A stretch of 6,856 nucleotides of DNA, from the NCBI GenBank assembly GCA_027051315.1, contig JALTZE010000021.1, forward strand, positions 1 to 6,856, read 5' to 3'. Origin of the DNA: Micavibrio sp. Lineage in GTDB: Bacteria > Pseudomonadota > Alphaproteobacteria > Micavibrionales > Micavibrionaceae. Positions 1 through 6,059 of the stretch are shown here, one piece after another. Position numbers and translations under genes: made by a program. Under the pieces are notes generated by a model. It searched no databases and was not told the origin of the DNA. It worked only from the letters and a program-made list of their open reading frames with translations. Within the stretch, counting starts at the first letter, position 1. Each line of letters opens with the position of its first letter.

Positions 1-9
1 ATATTAAGA

Positions 10-27
10 TTTGGAATATGTTCCTAA
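10..27. promoter_or_regulatory. Imperfect palindrome upstream of the acyl-CoA dehydrogenase
   Basis: The bases TTTGGAATATGTTCCTAA read as an 18-base palindrome with 14 of 18 symmetric positions (TT.GGAA.AT.TTCC.AA). It lies about 22 bases before the start codon of the dehydrogenase, where a repressor could act. No regulator family is identified from it, and only 49 bases of upstream sequence are visible, so the promoter itself cannot be placed. It may be chance in AT-rich DNA. Confidence 0.25.
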
Positions 28-49
28 TAATAAATTAAAGGATTAGATT

Positions 50-1828
50 ATGCCTATTTTCAATGCTCCGCTTGATAATATAAAATTTGTACTTCATGAT
101 TTACTGAATGTAGAACAATTATCAAATATACCAGATTATGAAGAGGCAACACGTGATTTAATAAATCCTATCATAGAAGAAGGGGCAAAGCTTTGTGAAC
201 AGACATTATTTCCTTTAAACCAATCGGGGGATAAAGAAGAATGTCATTTTGATAATGGTAAAGTTACAACTCCAAAAGGATTTAAGGAAGCCTATGAATT
301 ATTTACTCAAGGCGGGTGGTGTGGGCTTTCTTCTGACCCTAAATATGGTGGCATGGGTATGCCTCAAATCGTAAATACTGTTATGCAAGAACTTATATGC
401 GCCTCAAATATGTCATTTGGCATGTATCCTGGTCTTTCACAAGGTGCTTATGATGCCCTACATATGCACGGAACAGATGAATTAAAAGAAACATATATTC
501 CAAAATTAATTACAGGGCAATGGTCAGGTACAATGTGCCTTACCGAACCTCATTGTGGTACTGATTTAGGTCTAATAAAAACAAAAGCATTACCATCAGA
601 TGATGGCTCATATAATATTACAGGTACGAAAATATTTATATCTGCAGGTGAGCATGATTTAACTGAAAATATAATACATTTAGTGTTGGCAAGATTACCA
701 GATGCGCCCAAAGGAGTAAAAGGCATATCTCTTTTCATCGTACCTAAATATTTACCAGATGATAATAACCAAAATAATGTATCTTGCGGTTCTATAGAAC
801 ATAAAATGGGAATCAAAGCTTCCTCAACATGTGTAATGAATTTTGAGAATTCTAAAGGCTGGTTAGTAGGAAAAGCAAATAAAGGTCTAAACGCCATGTT
901 TACTATGATGAATTCAGCAAGACTCGGTGTTGCTATGCAGGGTCTAGGAATTGCGGAAGTATCTTACCAAAATGCTCTTGCTTACGCCAAAGACAGATTA
1001 CAAATGAGGTCTTTAACGGGTATAAAATCTCCTGATAAACCAGCAGACCCAATTATAGTACATCCAGATATACGCCGTATGCTATTAACTATGAAAGCTT
1101 TCACAGAAGGGGCAAGGGCTTTATCATATTGGACAGCCATAAATCTTGATATATCCTTAAAACACCCAGATGAAAAAGTTAGAAAAGAAGCAGATGATTT
1201 AGTAGCTTTGCTTACTCCTATTTTAAAAGCATATCAAACAGATATGGGGTTTGAATGTGCAAATCATGCTATTCAAATTCATGGTGGACATGGATATATT
1301 TCTGAATATGGGATTGAACAATATGCAAGAGATGCCAGAATTGCACAAATTTATGAAGGAACAAATGGTATTCAGGCTCTTGATTTGGTTGGACGTAAGC
1401 TTGGAAAAGATATGGGACGTTTATTACGCAGATTTTTCCACCCAGTTTATGATTATATACAAAAGAATCAATCTAATCATGAATTACAAGAATTTGTTCT
1501 TCCTTTGGCAAAATATTTTGCCAAACTACAACAAGCAACAGCAATAATTGCAGAAAAAGGTATGGCAAATCCTGATGAAGCAGCGGCGGCCTCTACGGAT
1601 TATCTTCGTATGTTTGCTTTGGTTGCCTTGGGTTATATGTGGGTTCAAATGGTTGAAAAAGCAATTAATGCAAAAGATACAGGCAAATATTCAGATGAAT
1701 TTCTAGATGCAAAAATACATACGGCTAGATTCTTTTTTTCAAGAATGCTTCCTGAGGCAGATTATAAATTTAAGGCCATATTATCAGGGGCAGAAAATCT
1801 AATGAACATAAAGGCTGAATCCTTCTAA
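50..1828 (+). CDS. Acyl-CoA dehydrogenase, long form with extra C-terminal domain
   Basis: This FAD-dependent enzyme should oxidise an acyl-CoA to the trans-2-enoyl-CoA, the first step of beta-oxidation, in the cytoplasm. At 592 residues it belongs to the long bacterial acyl-CoA dehydrogenases, not the roughly 380-residue form. Visible parts, in order: a short N-terminal extension (about 3-35, starting MPIFNAPLDNIKFVLHDLL) typical of this subgroup; an N-terminal helical domain; the middle beta domain with the flavin-contacting MCLTEPHCGTDL at 162-173; the C-terminal helical domain with IHGGHGY and IYEGTNGIQ, where E436 is the expected catalytic base; and an extra helical domain at about 465-590. 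The start ATG has AAAGGA at 37-42, seven bases upstream. Chain-length preference cannot be read from sequence. No thiolase, hydratase or electron-transfer flavoprotein gene is adjacent in the window. The reading frame is intact and full length; the specific substrate is unknown. Confidence 0.95.
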   Translation: MPIFNAPLDNIKFVLHDLLNVEQLSNIPDYEEATRDLINPIIEEGAKLCEQTLFPLNQSGDKEECHFDNGKVTTPKGFKEAYELFTQGGWCGLSSDPKYGGMGMPQIVNTVMQELICASNMSFGMYPGLSQGAYDALHMHGTDELKETYIPKLITGQWSGTMCLTEPHCGTDLGLIKTKALPSDDGSYNITGTKIFISAGEHDLTENIIHLVLARLPDAPKGVKGISLFIVPKYLPDDNNQNNVSCGSIEHKMGIKASSTCVMNFENSKGWLVGKANKGLNAMFTMMNSARLGVAMQGLGIAEVSYQNALAYAKDRLQMRSLTGIKSPDKPADPIIVHPDIRRMLLTMKAFTEGARALSYWTAINLDISLKHPDEKVRKEADDLVALLTPILKAYQTDMGFECANHAIQIHGGHGYISEYGIEQYARDARIAQIYEGTNGIQALDLVGRKLGKDMGRLLRRFFHPVYDYIQKNQSNHELQEFVLPLAKYFAKLQQATAIIAEKGMANPDEAAAASTDYLRMFALVALGYMWVQMVEKAINAKDTGKYSDEFLDAKIHTARFFFSRMLPEADYKFKAILSGAENLMNIKAESF

Positions 1829-1882
1829 CTATTGCCCTTTGTGGGAAATTAGCAAATAAAACGTAAATATATTGATTCTGAG

Positions 1883-1928
1883 TATATATTATGATAATTT
1901 AATATATAATTTAGTTAATTAGTATATT
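1883..1928. promoter_or_regulatory. Overlapping AT-rich inverted repeats, candidate operator of the ArsR gene
   Basis: Two inverted repeats overlap in the 140-base gap before the regulator gene. The first has perfect 9-base arms, TATATATTA at 1883-1891 and TAATATATA at 1900-1908, with 8 bases between. The second, 1901-1928, is a 28-base imperfect palindrome with 20 of 28 symmetric positions, beginning AATATA and ending TATATT. ArsR-family dimers usually bind AT-rich inverted repeats near their own promoter and repress themselves, so an autoregulatory operator is plausible. AT-rich DNA makes such repeats easily by chance, and no convincing -35/-10 pair could be fixed here. Confidence 0.4.
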
Positions 1929-1968
1929 GTAAATTATTTATATATTATGTTATAAGTGAGTTAGATTA

Positions 1969-2283
1969 GTGGTGAGTAATAGTTTAAATCGTAGAGATAA
2001 TCTTGAAAAAGCCTCAGAGATGATGAAAATTCTGGGGCATCCTGTTAGGTTATCTATATTGTGTAATTTACTCCATAATGGAGAGATGAGCGTAGGAAAT
2101 ATAGTTGAAAAAGAAGAAGGGGTAGGGCAATCACAAATATCGCAATATCTTGGAATTCTTAAAAGAATGGGATATGTGAAAAGCAGAAGAAAAGGTCAGA
2201 CTATCTATTATGATTTTGCTTCTGATGATGTAAAAAAAATTATTGAAGTTTTATATAGTATTTATTGTCAGGACGACTCCTAA
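1969..2283 (+). CDS. ArsR-family winged-helix regulator, SqrR/BigR-like two-cysteine type
   Basis: This is a 104-residue DNA-binding repressor of the ArsR/SmtB fold. Residues 13-37 (KASEMMKILGHPVRLSILCNLL) are the usual opening helices, residues 52-67 (VGQSQISQYLGILKRM) include the recognition helix, and 69-83 (YVKSRRKGQTIYYDF) is the beta wing. The metal-binding ELCVC-type motif of arsenic and cadmium sensors is missing; the matching stretch reads GEMSVGNIV. Instead there are just two cysteines, C32 in SILCNLL and C100 in YSIYCQDD near the C-terminus. These are the positions that form the thiol switch in SqrR, BigR and YgaV, which sense persulfide or reactive sulfur. Sensor type is therefore inferred. 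The start is GTG at 1969 (a second GTG follows at 1972), with only a weak AAGTGAG site upstream; the ATGs at 2020 would cut off helix 1. No sulfide oxidation gene is in view, so the target could be itself or a distant locus. Confidence 0.88.
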   Translation: MVSNSLNRRDNLEKASEMMKILGHPVRLSILCNLLHNGEMSVGNIVEKEEGVGQSQISQYLGILKRMGYVKSRRKGQTIYYDFASDDVKKIIEVLYSIYCQDDS

Positions 2284-2305
2284 TCCCATCCCCCTCTCGT
2301 CCTGA
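2268..2305 (+). other. Hairpin at the 3' end of the ArsR gene
   Basis: TCAGGACGA at 2268-2276 and TCGTCCTGA at 2297-2305 are perfect 9-base inverted arms around a 20-base pyrimidine-rich loop that contains the stop codon. The left arm is inside the coding sequence and covers part of the last codons. No T-tract follows directly, so it is not itself an intrinsic terminator. It stands just before the terminator hairpin at 2314 and may protect the 3' end of the message. The GGACG of the left arm could also pair with the CGTCC in the right arm of that terminator. Confidence 0.45.
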
Positions 2306-2313
2306 TGATAATG

Positions 2314-2343
2314 GGGCGGTTCTTTTTTGAACCGTCCTTTTTT
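2314..2343 (+). terminator. Intrinsic terminator after the ArsR gene
   Basis: GGGCGGTTC (2314-2322) pairs with GAACCGTCC (2329-2337) to give a 9-base stem with one G-U pair and a six-T loop, followed directly by six T (2338-2343). It begins 30 bases after the ArsR stop codon and stands out as G+C-rich in otherwise AT-rich DNA. It should end the ArsR transcript and separate it from the hinT gene, which would then need its own promoter. It does not work on the other strand, where no T-tract follows the stem. Confidence 0.88.
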
Positions 2344-2395
2344 GTTCTTAAAATTGATAAAATCTATGACGCTAATATTTATAGCTAACTCTGAA

Positions 2396-2437
2396 TAACT
2401 ATATTGTTTTAAAATATATACAAAATGTATATAGTTA
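2396..2437. promoter_or_regulatory. Nested inverted repeats and possible promoter upstream of hinT
   Basis: TAACTATAT (2396-2404) and ATATAGTTA (2429-2437) are perfect 9-base inverted arms. Inside them a second pair, TATATAC (2415-2421) and GTATATA (2427-2433), is separated by five bases, giving a compact 19-base palindrome. A possible promoter, TTGTTT at 2404-2409 with TATATA at 2428-2433 (18-base spacer), lies over the same bases, so a bound protein would cover it. An alternative promoter is TTGATA 2354-2359 with TATTTA 2376-2381. Functional role is inferred from position only. Confidence 0.35.
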
Positions 2438-2460
2438 GTGAATCCTTAATTAAATTTAGT

Positions 2461-2466
2461 GGAGGT
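2461..2466 (+). promoter_or_regulatory. Strong ribosome binding site that fixes the hinT start
   Basis: GGAGGT ends six bases before the ATG at 2473. This is the best Shine-Dalgarno sequence in the window. It argues against the in-frame upstream ATG at 2425, which has no such site, would add 16 residues unlike the family, and falls inside the upstream palindrome. Confidence 0.85.
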
Positions 2467-2472
2467 CGCTGT

Positions 2473-2832
2473 ATGACTGATTATGATGATAATAATATTT
2501 TTGCAAAAATATTAAGAGGGGAAATCCCAAATGATACAGTATATGAAGATGAATATGTTCTGGCTTTTAATGATATTAATCCATTAGCACCAGTTCATAT
2601 TTTGGTTATTCCAAAGGGGAAATATGTCTCCATGACTGATTTTTCAATAAAAGCACCTGCCACAGAGATTGAAGCACTATATCGAGCAATTGGTAAAATA
2701 GTTACAGATAAAGGGCTTGATAAAAAAGGATACAGAGTTATAGCAAATACGGGTGAGCATGGAGGGCAGGAAGTTCCCCATTATCATATTCATATAATTG
2801 GAGGGGAAAAGATAGGTTCTTTACGTCCATAA
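2473..2832 (+). CDS. hinT: HIT-family purine nucleoside phosphoramidase (HinT type)
   Basis: This 119-residue protein belongs to the histidine-triad superfamily, HINT branch, which hydrolyses AMP-lysine-type and other purine nucleoside phosphoramidates in the cytoplasm. The N-terminus reads NNIFAKILRGEIPNDTVYEDE, the standard opening of HinT. H42 in APVHILVIPK is the first conserved histidine. The triad HYHIH at 103-107 lies in GGQEVPHYHIHIIGG; the middle histidine H105 is the expected nucleophile. The length and C-terminal position of the triad fit HinT and not the longer Fhit or GalT branches. The start at 2473 is chosen for the GGAGGT just upstream and because it matches the family's usual length. 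The gene appears to stand alone between the ArsR terminator and the convergent unknown gene, 14 bases away. The gene symbol follows family resemblance; the physiological substrate is unknown. Confidence 0.93.
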   Translation: MTDYDDNNIFAKILRGEIPNDTVYEDEYVLAFNDINPLAPVHILVIPKGKYVSMTDFSIKAPATEIEALYRAIGKIVTDKGLDKKGYRVIANTGEHGGQEVPHYHIHIIGGEKIGSLRP

Positions 2833-2837
2833 TGACC

Positions 2838-2869
2838 AAGATAAAATTATAATCTTATAATCTTATCTT
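2838..2869. other. Weak hairpin between convergent hinT and the unknown gene
   Basis: AAGATAA (2838-2844) and TTATCTT (2863-2869) are 7-base inverted arms with an 18-base loop. The loop holds two back-to-back copies of TTATAATC (2847-2862) that encode the C-terminus of the minus-strand gene. A symmetric AT-rich stem between convergent genes could slow transcription from both sides, but it is weak and lacks a clear T-tract. Confidence 0.25.
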
Positions 2870-3419
2870 CTGTATTTATAACAGGAATATTATATTCTTC
2901 TTCTGATTTTGCTTCTGATTCTTTGAAAGCATCAAGATATGCTTGCGCTATATCTGAATGGGAAGCTGCCTGAACTGCCAATATGTTACATATTTTAGCA
3001 ACAGGATTTTGTTTATTGTGATATTTGCTTATACAGCCTGTAAGTAACACAGATAATAATGAAAGGTCATCGGGAATATCCATTAACATATCTTGAAATA
3101 TATAATCATTATTATTGTTATTTTCTGCATTTGATAGCCATGTTGGGGCATATTCACCTATGATAAAGGCAGAATGTGATAAAAGATTGCCACCTCTATT
3201 ATTATTTATATGATTTGCAATATGTCTTGCACAAAGAGCAATAGAAATAAGAGCGCAATCAGGTTGCATTTCGCTTAATATTTCATGTAAAGCATATTCT
3301 TCATCATCTTCTAATTCTTTATTTGATGATAGTAATTCTTTTACAGTAAAAGGCAGGCTAAAATATGAATATAGTTTAGTAATATCAATATTATCTGTTT
3401 TATTATTTATAATTCTCAT
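2847..3419 (-). CDS. Hypothetical acidic helical protein, 190 residues, family not recognised
   Basis: I do not recognise this protein. It is probably a cytoplasmic protein: no signal peptide or membrane helix is evident. It looks mostly helical and is acidic (about 28 D/E against 14 K/R). Notable parts are an acidic patch ELEDDEEY at 35-42, a central segment with C55, C63 and ARHIANHINNNRGG at 64-77, SHSAFIIGEYAPTW at 81-94, an asparagine run at 100-104, a leucine-rich helix DIPDDLSLLSVLLTGC at 114-129, and a helical QAASHSDIAQAYLDAF at 150-165. Four cysteines (55, 63, 129, 144) show no metal-site spacing I know. The start ATG (complement of 3417-3419) has a weak CGGAA ribosome site about eight bases upstream in a purine-rich leader. 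Codon use resembles the neighbours and the frame is open throughout, which supports a real gene. It is divergent from comM and convergent with hinT, so the context gives no firm function. Confidence 0.75.
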   Translation of the reverse strand: MRIINNKTDNIDITKLYSYFSLPFTVKELLSSNKELEDDEEYALHEILSEMQPDCALISIALCARHIANHINNNRGGNLLSHSAFIIGEYAPTWLSNAENNNNNDYIFQDMLMDIPDDLSLLSVLLTGCISKYHNKQNPVAKICNILAVQAASHSDIAQAYLDAFKESEAKSEEEYNIPVINTEDKIIRL

Positions 3420-3490
3420 TTTATTGTTCCGTGTTTTATTATTTCTTGTTTTCTTTTCCTGCTTTTCTTTTATCGGGTAAAGGTTACTGA

Positions 3491-3519
3491 TTGGTTAACA
3501 AATTTCTTTTATTTATTTT
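3491..3519 (+). promoter_or_regulatory. Possible comM promoter
   Basis: TTGGTT (3491-3496) and TATTTT (3514-3519) are 17 bases apart and lie about 40 bases before the comM start, in the 142-base gap between divergent genes. The match to the sigma-70 consensus is modest. GGTTA occurs three times around it (3482, 3493, 3534). No promoter for the minus-strand gene could be placed with confidence. Confidence 0.3.
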
Positions 3520-3561
3520 AACATCATGTATAAGGTTAATTAGTAAATTTAGAGAGTATCT

Positions 3562-5058
3562 ATGGTTGCCAGAATAAATACAGTTGCATTTAGTGGAATA
3601 GAAGCAAAATCAATAGATGTACAAGTTCAAATAGCTGATGGTATGCCATCTTTTTCTGTGGTTGGTCTTGCTGATAAGGCTGTAGCGGAAAGTAGGGAAA
3701 GGGTAAGAAGTGCTCTTCATTCATTGGGGCTTTCACTTCCAGCAAAAAGAGTTACTGTTAATCTTGCTCCTGCTGATATAACAAAGGAAGGTTCTCACTA
3801 TGATTTACCTATAGCACTTGGGTTGATGGCTGCTATGGATATTATTCCTTTGGAAGATATAAGTGGCTATTATGTTTTAGGTGAGCTTGCCCTTGATAGC
3901 TCAGTACTGCCTGTGGCTGGTGTTTTACCTGCTGCTATTCATGCAAATAGTAATAATATGGGGTTGATATGCCCTTATTCTTGTGGACAGGAAGCTGCAT
4001 GGGCTGGTGATATGGAGATAATTGCTCCAAAGAATCTGCTTCAGTTTCTTAATCATATAAAAGGAACTCAGATATTATCTATTCCGAAAGTTAATACAGA
4101 AAGAAAAGATAATAAAAAATATCCTGACCTTAAAAATGTTAAAGGACAGGAAACCGCAAAAAGAGCATTAGAAATAGCAGCAACAGGAGGACATAATTTA
4201 TTATTTATAGGTCCGCCTGGTACTGGGAAATCTATGATGTCCTCATGTTTACCAGGTATATTGCCTCCTTTGAGCGCTAAAGAAGCTTTGGAAGTATCAA
4301 TGATACATTCTTTGGCTGGAAATCTTCCTGAAGGAGGATTGATAAGAGAAAGACCTTATAGGTCGCCTCATCATTCTGCTTCTCAACCTGCGCTGGTTGG
4401 TGGAGGACAAAAAGCAAAGCCAGGTGAAATATCTCTTGCTCATAAAGGAATTTTATTTCTCGATGAGTTACCTGAATTTGCAAGGCAAACGCTAGAAGTT
4501 CTACGACAGCCGCTGGAAACAGGGGAAGCTGTTATATCAAGAGCAAATAATCATGCTGTATATCCTGCTGATTTTCAGCTAATTGCGGCTATGAATCCTT
4601 GTAAATGTGGTTATTTGGGTGATGTTTCTATGGAATGTTCCAAAGCACCCAAATGCGGTAAAGATTATCTTGCTAAATTATCAGGACCTTTACTTGACCG
4701 TTTTGATATGTTCGTAGAAGTTCCTGCTGTAGCTTTGAGTGATTTACAAAAAACATCAGATGGAGAATCATCTGGTATAATTGCAAAAAGAGTAGAAAAA
4801 GCCATGCAAATACAAAAATCAAGAAATGGTGATATTCTAAATTCTTCTTTAAAAGGAGAGATTCTGGAAAATGCTGCTGTAATGTCTGATAATGCAAAAG
4901 AGCTATTATTAAATGTTGCAGAAAAAATGAAGTTTTCAGCAAGGGCATATCACAGAGTTCTACGAGTAGCTAGAACCATAGCAGACATGGACGAACATAG
5001 TGATAAGATAGCTGTATCACATATATCAGAAGCAGTAAGTTATAGAAGAGCTATATAA
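3562..5058 (+). CDS. comM: ComM/YifB AAA+ ATPase (Mg-chelatase-like)
   Basis: This 498-residue protein is a full-length member of the YifB/ComM family. Vibrio ComM is a hexameric helicase that promotes branch migration when incoming single-stranded DNA recombines into the chromosome during natural transformation. The N-terminal ChlI/Lon-like domain (about 1-175) opens with ARINTVAFSGIEAKSIDVQVQI and contains GMPSFSVVGLADKAVAESRERVRSA. The AAA+ core has Walker A GPPGTGKS at 217-224 and Walker B ILFLDELPE with D301 and E302. Then comes the family cysteine cluster MNPCKCGYLG (C347, C349, C359, C365) and GPLLDRFD at 375-382, which holds the likely arginine finger. The C-terminal Mg-chelatase helical domain runs from about 400 to the end and contains FSARAYHRVLRVARTIADMD. 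The start ATG has AGAGAG five bases upstream. No other competence gene is in the window, so active transformation is not shown. It ends 15 bases from the dapD stop, in convergent orientation. Confidence 0.95.
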   Translation: MVARINTVAFSGIEAKSIDVQVQIADGMPSFSVVGLADKAVAESRERVRSALHSLGLSLPAKRVTVNLAPADITKEGSHYDLPIALGLMAAMDIIPLEDISGYYVLGELALDSSVLPVAGVLPAAIHANSNNMGLICPYSCGQEAAWAGDMEIIAPKNLLQFLNHIKGTQILSIPKVNTERKDNKKYPDLKNVKGQETAKRALEIAATGGHNLLFIGPPGTGKSMMSSCLPGILPPLSAKEALEVSMIHSLAGNLPEGGLIRERPYRSPHHSASQPALVGGGQKAKPGEISLAHKGILFLDELPEFARQTLEVLRQPLETGEAVISRANNHAVYPADFQLIAAMNPCKCGYLGDVSMECSKAPKCGKDYLAKLSGPLLDRFDMFVEVPAVALSDLQKTSDGESSGIIAKRVEKAMQIQKSRNGDILNSSLKGEILENAAVMSDNAKELLLNVAEKMKFSARAYHRVLRVARTIADMDEHSDKIAVSHISEAVSYRRAI

Positions 5059-5073
5059 TCTTTGTAATTATGG

Positions 5074-5937
5074 TTAATCTCTTAATAAATCATTTATTGA
5101 TGTTTTACTTCTGGTTCTTTCATCAACTTTCTTAACTATCACAGCGCAATATAAACTGGGGCCTGTTGTACCATCAGGAAGAGATTTAGAAGGCATCGTA
5201 CCAGGTACTACTACTGAATATGCAGGGACTCTTCCTATATATATTTCTCCTGTAACACGGTCTATAATTTTTGTCGAAGCACCTAAATAAACCCCCATTG
5301 ATAAAACTGCGCCTTCTTCTACTATGACGCCTTCTGCTACTTCTGCTCTTGCTCCTATAAAACAATTATCTTCAATAATTACAGGCCCTGCTTGTAAAGG
5401 TTCTAAAACACCTCCTATGCCTGCTCCTCCTGAGATATGGACATTCTTACCTATTTGAGCGCATGAACCTACTGTTGCCCATGTATCAACCATAGTTCCT
5501 TTGTCAATATATGCACCTAGATTTACGAAACTTGGCATTAATACTACGCCTGATGCTATATATGCTGACCTACGTACGGTGCAGTTTGGTACGGCACGGA
5601 AAGAAGCTGCTCTAAAATCTGATTCTGACCATCCTTCAAATTTACTTGGTACTTTATCCCACCAGCTTGCACCATTAGGACCGCCTGAAATAGTGGACAT
5701 ATCGTTAAGTCTGAATGAAAGTAATACGGCTTTTTTTAGCCATTGATTTACATGCCATTTCCCATCAATTTTTTGTGCAACCCTTGCTTTCCCACTATCA
5801 AGAAGCATTAGAGCTTCTTCTACTGCTTCTCTTATTTCACCTTTTGTTTCATAATTTACCTCTTCTTTGTTATCGAATGATTTTTCAATTATGCTTTCAA
5901 TCTCGGAAATATTAGATGCCAATGATGGTTTGCCCAT
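5074..5937 (-). CDS. dapD: 2,3,4,5-tetrahydropyridine-2,6-dicarboxylate N-succinyltransferase
   Basis: DapD transfers succinate from succinyl-CoA to tetrahydrodipicolinate, a step of the succinylase route to meso-diaminopimelate and lysine. It is a cytoplasmic trimer. The 287 residues cover the whole family length. An N-terminal helical domain (1-110) includes [18 protein letters not shown] at 83-100. The left-handed beta-helix of hexapeptide repeats starts near 115. It includes [16 protein letters not shown] at 143-158, [17 protein letters not shown] at 169-185 and [15 protein letters not shown] at 189-203. D151 and E199 correspond to the catalytic pair of E. coli DapD (D141 and E189). The ATG (complement of 5935-5937) is supported by GAAAGG (complement of 5946-5951), eight bases upstream. 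Its presence implies that the cell makes its own diaminopimelate for peptidoglycan and lysine. No other dap gene is adjacent. The gene is divergent from the FemAB-like gene. Confidence 0.96.
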   Translation of the reverse strand: MGKPSLASNISEIESIIEKSFDNKEEVNYETKGEIREAVEEALMLLDSGKARVAQKIDGKWHVNQWLKKAVLLSFRLNDMSTISGGPNGASWWDKVPSKFEGWSESDFRAASFRAVPNCTVRRSAYIASGVVLMPSFVNLGAYIDKGTMVDTWATVGSCAQIGKNVHISGGAGIGGVLEPLQAGPVIIEDNCFIGARAEVAEGVIVEEGAVLSMGVYLGASTKIIDRVTGEIYIGRVPAYSVVVPGTMPSKSLPDGTTGPSLYCAVIVKKVDERTRSKTSINDLLRD

Positions 5938-5951
5938 GATATATGCCTTTC

Positions 5952-5983
5952 ATTGTTTAAATTATTCAGTTATCATAAACAAT
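5952..5983. promoter_or_regulatory. Inverted repeat in the dapD upstream region
   Basis: ATTGTTTA (5952-5959) and TAAACAAT (5976-5983) are perfect 8-base arms around a 16-base spacer. The repeat starts directly beside the dapD ribosome site and lies in the 122-base gap between divergent genes. It could be an operator or a leader hairpin for dapD. It does not look like a lysine riboswitch, which would need a much longer structured leader. Function is inferred from position only. Confidence 0.35.
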
Positions 5984-6059
5984 ATATAAGTAATAAAATC
6001 AAGTTAAACAGATAAAATTTCTAATAAAGAATTCTTATCATAGAAGCTAGAAAAGAATA

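Noticed and set aside
550..897. Minus-strand open frame inside the acyl-CoA dehydrogenase
   Set aside because: It is fully inside a well-supported gene and shows no domain; it is a shadow of that coding sequence.
1251..1547. Plus-strand alternate frame within the acyl-CoA dehydrogenase
   Set aside because: It overlaps the conserved catalytic region of the real frame and has a biased low-complexity translation.
1833..1849. Possible terminator after the acyl-CoA dehydrogenase (TTGCCC and GGGAAA)
   Set aside because: The stem is only about three solid pairs with no T-tract; no clear terminator is seen there.
2425..2472. In-frame upstream ATG that would extend HinT by 16 residues
   Set aside because: It has no ribosome site, adds sequence unlike the family, and overlaps a palindrome; the ATG at 2473 has GGAGGT at ideal spacing.
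3431..3474. Pyrimidine-rich stretch between the divergent genes
   Set aside because: It reads as a purine-rich leader of the minus-strand gene; no regular repeat unit or known element is visible.
4277..4948. Two minus-strand open frames inside comM
   Set aside because: They lie opposite the conserved AAA+ core and C-terminal domain, and give leucine-rich translations without recognisable domains.
5084..5098. AATAAA/TTTATT small hairpin near the dapD 3' end
   Set aside because: It is a six-pair A-T stem inside coding sequence without a T-tract, too weak to call a terminator.
5501..5915. Two plus-strand open frames opposite dapD
   Set aside because: They are antisense to conserved DapD motifs and have no ribosome site or domain.
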